Assembly (NCBI GenBank): GCA_009663005.1
Contig: CM018909.1
Location: 413,028-433,027, forward strand
Direction of reading: 5' to 3'
DNA length: 20,000 bases
Source: Actinidia chinensis
Taxonomy: Eukaryota > Streptophyta > Magnoliopsida > Ericales > Actinidiaceae
Part shown: in pieces, positions 9,161-18,037 of the stretch
Layout: the number at the start of each line of letters is the position of its first letter
Position numbering within the stretch: position 1 is the stretch's first letter
Translations under genes and position numbers: made by a program
The notes under the pieces: generated by a model
Database searches by the model: none
What the model saw: only the letters and a program-made list of their open reading frames with translations
Told to the model about the DNA's origin: nothing

Positions 9161-9660
9161 GAATAGGATCCAGATGAGGACCTTACCAAATGGAAATTCG
9201 TAGATGGATCGTCCAACCAGCATGGTTGTGGTATAGGACTTGTTCTCCAAACTCCATCAAGTGAGCAGATGGAGTACACCATTCGCATTGGATTCAAGGC
9301 CACCACCAACGAAGCAGAATATGAAGGTCTTCTAGCCGGGTTAAGGGTTGCAGCAGAATTGGGAGTAAGAGATTTGGGGGAAAAAAACGCCTTCAGTGAA
9401 TCTCAACTTGTCGGGAAAAAGGGGAAAAGGAGAGTATCAGAGCCAAGGATCACAGAATGGTGGCCAACCTATATAGGGTGAAGAATGTTTCAATGAAGAT
9501 CAAAGACTTTAAGATCCACCAAATCCCCATAGAAGAAAACAAAAAAGCTGATGCTCTGGCCAACCTCGCCTCAACCTTTGATTTCATCTCGGATATGAGT
9601 ATACCCTTGGAGTTCTTTCCAAACCCAAGTATTAAGGTAGCCCAATTAGTCTTCTAGATA
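9161..9660 (+). pseudogene. Second RNase H domain of the Tat element, degenerate
   Basis: The extra RNase H of Tat elements lies between the RT-linked RNase H and integrase. Visible motifs in order: KFVDGSSNQHGCGIGLVLQ with the first catalytic Asp (9190-9245), ATTNEAEYEGLLAGLRVAAE with the catalytic Glu (9300-9358), SESQLV where the family usually has SDSQLV (9395-9413), and ENKKADALANLAS with the last Asp (9537-9575). The third acidic residue is thus Asp to Glu. A frameshift lies in the AAAAAAA/GGGGG area at 9376-9387 and another near 9420-9440. The domain is thought to assist RNA-strand removal; this copy is broken. Confidence 0.9.
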
Positions 9661-10790
9661 GAAGCAAGCCCGACGTGGATAGACGATATCACCGCATATC
9701 TCCAAAACGGAGCATTACCAACTGATAAGCTCTAAGCTCGCTGCATAACAAACCGATCTGCCATATTTTGCCTCATCCATGGAGTCTTATACAAGAGATC
9801 CTTTTCAGGGCCTCTCCTGAGGTGCCTCCCACCTAAAAAAGCAGAATACGTGCTAAGGGAAATTCATGAGGGCATCTATGAGAATCATTCTGGGGCGAAA
9901 TCATTGGTAAGAAAAAGTAGTTTGTCAAGGTTATTTATGGCCTCAGATGGAATGAGGTGCGGCGACATACGCGAGAAAATGTGATAAGTTCTAAAGATTT
10001 GCTCTAATAAGTCATCTCCCTCATATCGAGATGGTGTCAATGACCAACCCATGGTCATTCGCTCAGTGGGGTATAGAAATACTTGGACCCCTACCTCAAG
10101 TTTTATTACAAAGAAAGTTCTTAATCATCGCCATCGATTATTTCACAAAGTGAATAGAGGTAGAACCTCTCGCCAAGATCACAGAAAGGAACACTAGGAA
10201 TTTCATATGGAAGAACATCGTTTATCAATTTGTAATTCTCAGATCATTATCTTGGACAACGCCAGACAATTCGACAATAATGGATTCAAGCAATTCTACT
10301 CAAACCTCGCCACATCTTACTATTTCTCCTCGCTTGGTCATCCTCAAGCAAACGGTCAAAATGGATGTCATTAACAGAACAATCCCGAGGAACCTAAAGG
10401 CGAGGTTAGAAAAATCGAAGAGCGAATGGGCAGAAGATTTATCGAGATACTCTAGGCATACCATACAATGAGCAAAATCTCTACGGTTGAGATGCCATTT
10501 TCTATGGTATATGGGACAAAATCTATTATACCGGTGGAGATAGGGATGCCGAGCTTCAAGACATCAAATTTCGATAAGGAGAACAATGAAATCGAACTAA
10601 GGCTCAACCTTGATCTCCTCGACAAAAAGAAGGAGTGAGCTAAGATACGCTAAGCAGCATACAAGCACCAGGTCGCTAGATACTACAACCAAAGAGTGAA
10701 GCATAGATCTTTTATACCTGGAGACTTAGTCTTGAGGAAAGTCACCCTATCTACGAAGGATCTAAATGTTGAAAGGGACTTAGTAATTAG
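9661..10790 (+). pseudogene. Tat-element integrase, degenerate and C-terminally truncated
   Basis: Integrase joins element cDNA to host DNA. The N-terminal zinc domain is recognisable in IHGVLYKRSFSGPLLRCLPP and LREIHEGIYENHSGAKSLV (9775-9910), with a shift near 9917. The core follows: NPWSFAQWGIEILGPLPQ, IIAIDYFTK with the first catalytic Asp (10120-10151), a W-to-stop TGA, IEVEPLAKITERN, then IILDNARQFDN with the second Asp (10247-10279) and LGHPQANGQ. The third acidic residue (Glu of QVEAVN in the family) is Asp here, next to a one-base shift. KHQVARYYNQRVKHRSFIP and GDLVLRKV (10655-10745) mark the C-terminal part. Homology stops near 10790, short of the usual end. Confidence 0.9.
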
Positions 10791-11214
10791 TTGAGTTCTC
10801 TAGTTGACCAACTTTTACTCGCTAATTTCAAAGGTTGCCTATCTTCTTAAATATGTTGCATCGCCAAAATTATTCACCGAATCAAGTAACATACGCCTCA
10901 GTCTACATTGACTCGCCGTTGATTTAATTTTATGCTTACATGAAGAAAAAATCCCCTTTAACAAGATTGCCAAAATTAGCTAGTTCAAATTGCCAATTCC
11001 TTGATAGTGCCAACACACAGGAAATGTCATAAAAGTAACAGAAAGATGGAGAAAAAAAAAGTTTTCATCATTGGAAAGAGAAAAGTAACAAAAAGCGTTA
11101 CAAAAAGTACAAGTCTAAGGAGGTCTAAGGCAGAGAAACATTGGTCACCATTCTGGTCGCCCCCTTCCTTTTCCCCACATGTCCTAATTCTCTTCCTCTC
11201 CCTTCCCCTCGACC
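10791..11214 (+). other. Non-coding part of the Tat 3' region
   Basis: This lies between the ruined integrase end and the antisense gene's stop codon. It is AT-rich at first, then carries a pyrimidine-rich stretch (11160-11215). I see no gene, terminator or repeat here. Confidence 0.6.
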
Positions 11215-11721
11215 TCAGCCTCTTCCTTCGCGATCCATGTCTATGGCGTCAAGGTTGATGCCAGTGTTGGGATAGTGGTGAGTGAGCTGCCTCTTGCAGA
11301 AGTCGAAACCCTTACCAAAATAACGGGAAGCCTTGTTTTCTACTACCTCTTGGAAGTCTTCCGACGATTTGAACTCTTCGACGGCCAGCCTCTTAGCATG
11401 AGCCTCTCTTTCCTTCAGCTCGGTAACCAATAGCTCGAGCTTTGCCAATCTGTCTGTGGTGGCGTCCTGCTCCTCATTCACCTTGGCCAGTTCCTCAGCA
11501 TATTGCTGATTTTGAACTTTCAACTTGACACCTCCATTCTACACTCGCCAGCAAAATTTTGGACTCGATGTCATCTGCCTCGAGCGATGCGACCGACCTG
11601 CTTGACCCCGTTTATTTCATCACACCTTCTCACCTTAGTATGCAAAGCGGAATCTCTTCCCCCACTTGCCTCACCAATACCCCACCCCTTGTTCCGTCTT
11701 CCGATCGCCTTCAATCCCATG

Positions 11722-11936
11722 ACCCCAAAACCCCAAAAAAAAACCCACAAAAATTAAACACAAAAACTCCCCACATAAACAAAAAAAATCAAAAACAACC
11801 CCACCCCCCCAAAATAATAAAAAAACCCCCCAAACCCACCCCCCCCCCCCCCCCCCACCCACCCCCCAAACCCCCAAAAACCCCCCACCCACCACCCCCC
11901 CCCCAACAAAACCCCCACCCCCCCAACCCTCCAATT
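11722..11936. repeat. C/A-only low-complexity tract, 215 bases without a G
   Basis: Only C and A occur apart from a few T, with C runs of up to about 18. Neighbouring DNA has normal composition. It lies within exon 2 of the antisense gene, replacing sequence expected to be coding. It could be a real expansion or a sequencing/assembly fault. Confidence 0.75.
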
Positions 11937-12141
11937 GAAAATATGGTCATAAATTTCAATAGTTACCTGGGCAAGGATATGGAAAAGTTGGAGACCATCC
12001 CGATCGAGATCTAAATTTATCCACCTCTTCCTATGTCGAAAGGACAGAATGCAAGACTCGAGGATTTTTCAGTGGGGCAGTGACTCCTAAAAATGGTAAC
12101 TCTAGGGGCACCAAGGGCAACGACTGGGTTAACCGAGGGTG

Positions 12142-12184
12142 CCTCCCCCCCACCCCCCCAACCCCCCACCCCCCACCACCCTAA
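12142..12184. repeat. Second C-rich low-complexity tract
   Basis: 43 bases of C with some A and T and no G, in the same antisense exon and of the same type as 11722-11936. Confidence 0.7.
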
Positions 12185-12224
12185 GGCCACTGACTTCGCC
12201 GCTATGATCGTTGCCTCATTGGGC

Positions 12225-12312
12225 GTGGACTTGGCCTTCTTAGGCTCGGGGATTGGCATGGCCTCCTTTCCCGCCTTCTTAGGCTCAAGGATTGGCATGG
12301 CCTTCTTTCCCT
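12225..12312 (-). repeat. Tandem 39-bp duplication inside the antisense gene
   Basis: CCTTCTTAGGCTC...GATTGGCATGGCC occurs twice in tandem on the + strand (about 12233-12271 and 12272-12310). On the - strand it encodes KKAMPILEPKKAG followed by KEAMPIPEPKKAK, so the frame is kept. Confidence 0.75.
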
Positions 12313-12372
12313 TATTGTCAAATCTTTCCTGCTCGTCCCCGAATAGTCTAGGCAAATTGTTGCAATGTTTTT

Positions 12373-12450
12373 CTAAATAACATATTAGGTGAATATTAGT
12401 GCTTGAACATTTTAAGAACAAAATAAAAAATAGTAAATATTGAGGCTGAC
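12373..12450 (-). other. Probable intron of the antisense gene (78 bp, GT-AG)
   Basis: On the - strand the donor is CCAA|GTCAGC and the acceptor TTATTTAG|AAAAAC. The interval is AT-rich, as plant introns are. Joining the exons keeps the frame and gives WGTPKKHCNNLPRLFG, which fits my memory of the family (WGTP followed by a K-C-N-x-LP motif). Without removal, the frame stays open but encodes an alien AT-rich segment (QYLLFFILFLKCSS). Confidence 0.6.
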
Positions 12451-13325
12451 TTGGGGTACCCCATAATCTCGGGACCCTTGAAACAACAACTTCTCGAGAC
12501 AACCCTTCGAGGAACTCCTAGTTGTCCCCCGAAACAAAGAAAATTTTCCTCTTCCATCCTTTCACATTGCTGGGATATCCTTCGAGCATGATCTTCTTCG
12601 ACCTCGCCTTAAAGTATAGCCATCCATGACCTAGTTTAAGATTTTTGTTAAGAACGAATATGTTCCTAAACTTGGAGAGGGAAATGGCGTACTTGTAGGC
12701 TTGCCACAATGCTATTGCGTAGACGACACTCCTCCATGCGTTGGGAACAAGCTGAGTAAGACAGATGTTATAGAATTGTAGAATCATCCTGATGGTGGGA
12801 TGAATAGGGAAACGAAGACCAACAAGGAAGACAGCCTCGTAAAAGGCCACTTTGCCGGACGGGTTGAAGCTATGGTCCCATCCTCCTCGGGTATCCTAAT
12901 TTCCATACTAAAGGGAAAGGAGTAAGACTCCCTGAGAAGATCCAGCTTTTCTGGAGTCATAATGTTAGTATCTCTGCTCACTGGAGGAAGAGGGAAGGCA
13001 ACGACTAGGTATTATCTTGAGTTAGGGGATTTTTCCAGGCGAGGGAAGGAAGTTGGGTTAACACGTCCGGTCATTACTGACCTCTCTCCTAAATGATCAG
13101 ATATCTAAGAAGGTAAAGAGTCTTCTAAACTTTCCAAGTTTCCTACTGCGTTTCTATTAGACATACACTATAAATTAAGAAATGGAAGGAGGGATTAGCA
13201 GTTAGTACTTATTGAAGGATGGATGATGGAAAGGTGGCGAGTAAACAAGGGCGAGGTACACGTTGGAGTAGGGTCAGCAATTTGGCGACGAAAGTGAAAG
13301 AGTACAAATAGGTATTGGAGCCCAC

Positions 13326-13333
13326 TATTTATA
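13326..13333 (-). promoter_or_regulatory. TATA box candidate for the antisense gene
   Basis: The - strand reads CTTATAAATAGTGGGC, a full-consensus TATAAATA about 160 bases upstream of ATG 13164. Transcription would begin near 13300, inside the Tat element and directed away from its 3' LTR. Confidence 0.55.
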
Positions 13334-13401
13334 AGAAACTCCAAGGGCTAAGATCTGTTTGCATCAATGGACAAGATCACACGGCGTTTCGAGTTCCAAG
13401 A

Positions 13402-13424
13402 TAAATAATAATAATAATAATAAA
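13402..13424 (+). repeat. AAT microsatellite
   Basis: Seven consecutive AAT/ATA units in the 3' untranslated part of the Tat element. Confidence 0.85.
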
Positions 13425-13610
13425 ACCGCCGCTCTCGCCAAAAGCTATTGTTATTCCTACCAAAGTGAGCCGAAACGTCATTCCGGATTTAATTCTCTCA
13501 TCTGCGTGTCTAATGGTGGCAATGCGCCATCAGTGCACGCTTGCGTCATCAGCAACAAGTCACTTGGTTTGTCACTCGAGGATCCCCAATGCTCCACCTT
13601 GGCACATCGA

Positions 13611-13626
13611 GTAAGGGGGCTATTAA
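13611..13626 (+). other. Polypurine tract of the Tat element
   Basis: AAGGGGG (13613-13619) lies a few bases upstream of the 3' LTR, the primer position for plus-strand DNA synthesis. The bases CTATTAA separate it from the first TG, so the LTR could begin slightly earlier. Confidence 0.6.
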
Positions 13627-14243
13627 TGTGGAATAAAATATTCACCCACTAATAGTACGAGGTAAGCACGTCGCCTGTATATCCTCACCACTAGTTTCTC
13701 AACTTGCTTGTATATTGTGGACATACTGTTTGATCTTCACATTTCTAGTGGGCAAGGTTGGTTACTTCGCCTGATTAGAGACCATCTCCATGAGGACTCT
13801 ATCACCTTAAGGAATCTGCCTCCGTAAAACTCCCTCCACAATGTCGCCTATAATTGCATAATGATCTCCATATCGTAGTTCCCTATTTTATATCCGATAT
13901 CCACGGGATATACTTCTATACTTAGCTGTCCGAACATCACGCCGTTGTTTCCTTATACAACTCTCCATTCTCTATCTATAAAAAGGTCGCTCCGCACTAC
14001 AAAAAGGTATGCTCAATATGCAATATACACGGCATTTTCTCTGAGAACTCTGTTATTCTACTTTGCTTAGCTTCATATCGCCCTGAATTGATTCTTACAT
14101 CGGAGGGGTTTTGAGCGGCTTCACCCTGGCCGATTACATTTGTTGTTCTGTGTAGGTCACCCGAGTCATTGCCGAGGTTCAATACCGAAGTGAAAAAGCA
14201 ATTCTGACTATTAGTTGCTCGCCCTCAAATTTCTACCACAACA
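13627..14243 (+). repeat. 3' LTR of the Tat element, about 617 bp
   Basis: It starts TGTGGAATAAAAT after the polypurine tract and ends ...ACCACAACA. The last ~200 bp match the 5' LTR piece at the window start. A TATA box lies at 13977-13986. The exact start is inferred, because the matching part of the 5' LTR is outside the window. Confidence 0.82.
13977..13986 (+). promoter_or_regulatory. LTR TATA box
   Basis: CTATAAAAAGG in U3, about 65 bases before the conserved R/U5 block that both LTRs share. Transcript start would fall around 14010. Confidence 0.6.
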
Positions 14244-15397
14244 CCACGGTCCGTGATTAGTTAGAACTCCTGACCGTCATATGTTCGATGGGGCCCTCCC
14301 TTCATTTTTCCATTATGATAATTAAAGTTTTGCCTATCATAAATTTTGCAAATAGAAAGGGACATTTTCGTGAAATAAAGTTTAAGATTATAAAATGAAC
14401 TTCACCCTCCAAAAAAATAGTTATAAGTTTGTAAAAATATAACACAAACAATAGGTATACAATTACCAGCCACATCTCCAATTATACTCTTTCACGAAGA
14501 GAGTGTCCCCTAATATATAAGGCTCATCATTGGACTCAGTATTTGTAAGAGGGTTATAATTGGAACGTTGGTCAGTAGTAGCATACGGAGAATTGCTCAA
14601 AAGTTAAATACCAAAAATTTATATATCATTAAAAAAAAGAACTGGAACCATAACGTGGAGGCTTGGACTCATTTTGATTCATTACATTCATATTTGGGCT
14701 ACTCTAGTTACTTAAAATAGGGCTCAAACTACCATTTGGGGTGAGAGAAAAAAAAATCACTTTTAGTTTTTTTAGGTAAAATGAAACAAAAAAACGCTCA
14801 TACATTCAACTAAACTCTCCCTAGATGCACCCAAAACAATTAAAAAAATTTAGCAAAAAAACCTATCTCAAAGGGGACATTATTCTCATAACTAATTGCT
14901 TTCGTCACAAGTTTGGTAGACTTTCTTTTCCAATTAGGTTAGGTTTTAAAAGTGAGTGAGGCAACAACTGCACCAATATGGATCGGAAAAATAGTAAAGC
15001 AATTGAAGAAGGAACTTTTTGCTTTTTCTCGGCCTCATCAACTTCATCAAATTGATTTGCTCGATAAGATGAGACAAAATAGTATTGCTACAGTCCAAAA
15101 ATTTAAACTAAAAAAAGTTTTTAAAATTCAAAATGAATAGCTTCGATCCACTTGAATATGCTAAATTTTACATAACCAAGTAAATCTGAACCATCCATTT
15201 TAAATTTTGAAAATTTTTCTTCATTCAAATTCTAGAGTCATCGGGTCTCTCGAGACCAAAAGGCTTGATTGTCCAATCCATTTAAATTTTTTTTTTTTTA
15301 ACAAAAAGTACGGGAATATGGAGACACACATGTAGATGAAGAAAAAATAGTATTTAAGTACATATATGTTATTCTTTGTTCCTGGGTCCTATTCTAG
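14244..15397. other. AT-rich flank of the Tat element, no gene seen
   Basis: The sequence is AT-rich with frequent stops in all frames and many A runs. A 62-codon open stretch at 14952-15140 has biased, lysine-rich content in AT-rich DNA and no family resemblance. I see no promoter, RNA gene or repeat that I can support. Confidence 0.6.
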
Positions 15398-15568
15398 CAT
15401 TGTAATTCATCTCCAGCTGAGATACTGGTGTTGATAGAGAGTTATGCTGAGGGTACCATCGGTGCTGATGAGGTGGTGTGGCTGCCAGCCCCCGTGGGTT
15501 ACGCACATGCTTTAGTAAACGTGGATTCTATACGGGGTACATTCTTCATGGGTTGCCAAGACAGATAA
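15398..15568 (+). other. Possible terminal exon of an unrecognised gene
   Basis: After a pyrimidine-rich run ending TTCTAG (15391-15397), 56 codons stay open to TAA at 15566-15568. They read like real protein: EILVLIESYAEGTIGADEVV, WLPAPVGYAHALVNVDSIRG and TFFMGCQDR. G+C content is clearly above the flanks. No ATG near the front and an in-frame TAG just upstream (15395-15397, part of the proposed acceptor) fit an internal acceptor followed by a last exon. I do not recognise the family and see no upstream exon, so a gene fragment captured by a repeat, or chance, remains possible. Confidence 0.3.
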
Positions 15569-16648
15569 TCGATTATAAGTAAACTCTACTTCTGATTTAA
15601 TGTTTGGAAAAGGATCTTAACTATTCTCCTATGCCATGTGCATTCTGTGCTTCCATTTACTGAATGATGGATTCACAGTCGATCGATCTCGTTATTGTCT
15701 GGTTTGGGTAAAAAAAAAAGCATTCATTTCAGGATACCCTTGGTTCCCTATAGATAAATACAAGTAAGTGACATGCGAAGACCAGACATCTGTCTATGTA
15801 TATAAAGTCCAGTTGTTCTACGAATTGGTTTTTTTTTATCATCTATTCTTCTCGATTCATTCTGCTCTAGTCCATGGTGTACTCCCATAGCTTGCAATCT
15901 TAGTGAATGATCAATTTTTCAGAGCTTGGGCGCTTGGTTCTCAATAAACTGATGGATGTTGATATGTGTTGGCACATTACAGTCAAGTTGTTTAAGTTTA
16001 TGTAAGCATACATCGTTGTGCTGTTACCACGGTATGGGATTGGGTGCTTTTGTCTATTCAGTAAACTAGGGCTTATTCACAAAATTCATATCTTGGTTCA
16101 TAAAATCAATTTGCATTTTGTTCGCGTATTGTTGGAATAATTGGAGATAGGACTTTATTTTTTTGGCCGGGCCAATAGACTGAGGTATCAGTTAACTCTA
16201 CTTATGTGTATGGTGATTTTAGTTTGCATAATTTAACTGTATTTCAGGGTTTGGAAAGCCTAGAAACAACAAAGTTCTAATGAATATTATGCACCACATA
16301 TCACATGTATAAGGCAAAATGGACACGCAAGGATGTGGAAAAAACATATTTTTAATATTTTTTTATTTATTATGTATATGAACTCAATTCCACAAATCAT
16401 CACCAAAACTAATGGAAACTAACATAACTCAGCATAAAAAAACACTAAATTAAATAACTAATAGATTATTCCAACCTCCATGAAAATAATGACAACCACA
16501 CTCGAAGATAGGAAACGAGTAGTCCTATATTATAAGAAAAATAAGAGAGATAAGCACCTTCCTACTAAAACGGAAAAAGGAAAGGAAAAAAAATCCTTAA
16601 TGCTCGATCTCACTGCTAATGGTTTGGTGAGAAAAAAATCCTTAATGC
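15569..16648. other. Spacer without a supportable gene
   Basis: Moderately AT-rich DNA with T runs at 15827-15836 and 16159-16165 and no long open frame. If the candidate exon upstream is real, the first part would be its 3' UTR. A short repeat (AAAAAAATCCTTAATGCT) occurs twice, near 16587 and 16632. Confidence 0.55.
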
Positions 16649-16661
16649 TATGTGGCTAATC
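16649..16661. repeat. Left 13-bp target duplication of the retroposon
   Basis: TATGTGGCTAATC, repeated with one change as TATGTGGATAATC at 17418-17430. Confidence 0.85.
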
Positions 16662-17417
16662 TTTTTTTGGAGGGTAAGTAAGCGTTTATATGAAAGAAAG
16701 AAAACAAGGATATACAAATATACAAGGGGCATACCCCAGGGATTACAAGAAACAAAGAAAAACAAGGATAGGAAAACATAACATACACACATCCATACAA
16801 AAAAGTTTCAGAACCATCAACCCTAAAACTAAAGCAAATAAAAACCTTTTAAAGCTACAACCCAAGATCAAAATCGATCTAACAAAAAAGGAAAACTAGG
16901 AAAATACAAGGAAAAGAGAACCAACAACTAAGACAACCTTCCTAACGAAACATAACAAAGGACAGGTATAACCCAGAAAACAGCAGCACCGCGGCAAAGA
17001 AAGAAAACAGCAACAATGAACACCTCTTGCTATCTATTAGCAAAGAGTCTAAACATAGCAAGCACAACAAAAGCGAACCAAGCCTGAAGACATAGGATAA
17101 TAGCCAAAACAAAAGCTGCTGAGAGCGAATAACACGTCAGCAGAAAAAACAATAGCCACGGAAAGCAGATTTTGAGCAGCTTGGAAAAACTAAGGGTCTT
17201 CACAACCACCATCCAGGAGAACCAAGACCTCCAAAGAGGCACAATAGCACAACTCAAAGATCCCATGCATACCCACCATGGGTAGGCTTACAAAATTCAA
17301 ACAGAAACCAACCAAACAAGAACAAAAAGAGAAAGTTTTCATACAAACTCTCTCTATTTCTCTCTCTCTCTCTCTCTCATTACCCTCAAAAACCACCCCG
17401 CTCCTTATCTCACATAA
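16662..17417 (-). mobile_element. LINE-like non-LTR retroposon, 756 bp, no ORF2
   Basis: The T7 run at 16662-16668 is the poly-A tail of a - strand copy, directly beside a 13-bp target duplication that recurs at 17418-17430. These are hallmarks of target-primed reverse transcription by a LINE enzyme. The - strand start is GGAGCGGGGTGG followed by a CT/GA repeat. The interior is T-rich, and the end before the tail resembles plant L1 3' UTRs (CCTTGTATATTTGTATATCC, then ACTTACCCTCC and the A run). Open stretches of 78-80 codons show no endonuclease or RT motif. It is either a 5'-truncated LINE 3' UTR or an internally deleted non-autonomous form. Confidence 0.8.
17360..17378 (+). repeat. TC microsatellite within the retroposon 5' end
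   Basis: Nine TC units; on the element's own strand it is a GA run close to the presumed 5' end. Confidence 0.85.
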
Positions 17418-17430
17418 TATGTGGATAATC
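17418..17430. repeat. Right 13-bp target duplication of the retroposon
   Basis: TATGTGGATAATC, partner of 16649-16661. Confidence 0.85.
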
Positions 17431-17653
17431 ATTCAGTAAATGTTCTAATTCGTTGTGGATTTGAAATGAGCCTTTTTAGATATACATGGAAGGGGTGGGA
17501 GTGCCTAAACATGAATTACACATTATTGTAATGTGTCCAGGCATCTCTATTGAGATGGGGCAATTCAAGAAGAGGGGCTACTGAAATGAATTCATTGTAT
17601 ATAGCTAAAGGGGTAGTTAAATACTATCAGATAACTTATTGACAGGATCTTAT

Positions 17654-17773
17654 TGTTAGAGAGGATCGAAAGGTCAACCTAAAATTAATTGGTAATAGAT
17701 TGAGTAGTATCTAGATTATATATACTAAGTTTGGGTGACTTAAGTAGACAACGTGAGACTAACACTTCTAACA
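17654..17773 (-). repeat. 3' LTR of the TRIM
   Basis: 120 bp. It shares TGTTAGAGAGGATCGAA and ACTAACACTTC-AACA with the other LTR but is more diverged and about 12 bp shorter. Confidence 0.85.
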
Positions 17774-17893
17774 CTACCCCATACGTGCAACTCGGATGCA
17801 CGTGGAGTTGATGATGACGACAATAGAAACAACGGAGACAACGAAAACGACTCGGGTGAAAACTTGGCCCATACGAGAACCACCCAAGGCCTA

Positions 17894-17905
17894 GCTCTGA
17901 TCCCA
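17894..17905 (-). other. Primer binding site of the TRIM
   Basis: The - strand reads TGGGATCAGAGC, directly after the LTR end. It differs at one base from the complement of the initiator Met-tRNA 3' end. Confidence 0.85.
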
Positions 17906-18037
17906 TGTTAGAGAGGATCGAAGTGTCCAATCTAAAACCAAATGGTATAAGGGAGTAACCTCTACATTCTATCTTCCTAAGGTGGGTGGATCCCCTGGAT
18001 GGATTAAGTGGGCGATGTGGGACTAACACTTCCAACA
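17906..18037 (-). repeat. 5' LTR of the TRIM
   Basis: 132 bp. Its - strand start TGTTGGAAGTGTTAGTCCCA is followed by CATCGCCCAC, a start shared by many plant TRIM LTRs. Confidence 0.85.

Larger units (their letters stand above)
11215..13164 (-). pseudogene. Antisense gene of the Tat 3' region ('putative gypsy-type transposon' family, PF04195-like)
   Basis: Read from ATG 13164 on the - strand: MSNRNAVGNLESLEDSL, a TAG, VMTGRVNPTSFPRLEKSP, a TAA, then NIMTPEKLDLLRESYSFPF. After a frameshift near 12850 comes the family core VAFYEAVFLVGLRFPIHPT, QLVPNAWRSV, FKARSKKIM and NVKGWKRKIFFVSGDN, then VPRLWGTP, a probable intron, and KKHCNNLPRLFGDEQERFDN. A lysine/proline repeat and a C/A-rich tract follow. 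The last 100 codons (11523-11215) form a charged helical, probably coiled-coil, segment and the ending SSEDFQEVVENKASRYFGKG. The protein's role is unknown; extra antisense ORFs are known in Tat elements. The family name is from recognition by eye, not a search. Confidence 0.8.
1..14243 (+). mobile_element. Degenerate Tat-lineage Ty3/gypsy LTR retrotransposon, 5' end cut by window
   Basis: The order is LTR, primer site, gag, protease, RT, RNase H, a second RNase H, integrase, long 3' region and LTR. Integrase downstream of RT marks Ty3/gypsy, and the extra RNase H between the first RNase H and integrase is known from the Tat lineage. The two LTR copies agree along their last ~200 bp but differ at many sites and indels, so the element is old. 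Without the two nested insertions it spans about 9.0 kb in the window; the missing part of the 5' LTR would bring it to roughly 9.4 kb. All coding parts carry stops and frameshifts, so it cannot move by itself. Its 5' target duplication lies outside the window; the 3' flank after the LTR is CCACG. Confidence 0.93.
17654..18037 (-). mobile_element. TRIM (terminal-repeat retrotransposon in miniature), 384 bp
   Basis: Two direct repeats of 120 and 132 bp, both TG...CA on the + strand, enclose 132 bp. On the - strand the right repeat is the 5' LTR, starting TGTTGGAAGTGTTAGTCCCA and ending CTCTAACA. It is followed at once by TGGGATCAGAGC, one base off the TGGTATCAGAGC site for initiator Met-tRNA. 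ATGGGGTAG before the other repeat serves as a short polypurine tract. Flanks are CTTAT and CCTAT, a 5-bp duplication with one change. There is no coding capacity; mobility would need enzymes from another LTR element. Confidence 0.88.

Noticed and set aside
11559..12014. A 151-codon proline-rich protein on the + strand
   Set aside because: The open frame results from the C/A-only tract, which cannot contain most stop codons. It overlaps the antisense gene.
12017..12502. A 161-codon continuous protein on the - strand
   Set aside because: It is open across the proposed intron and a C-rich tract, so the continuous reading mixes real exon sequence with intron and low-complexity DNA. Only the flanking parts fit the family.
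15244..15257. Small perfect hairpin GGTCTC-TC-GAGACC
   Set aside because: Six base pairs with no following T run or conserved context; expected by chance in a window of this size.
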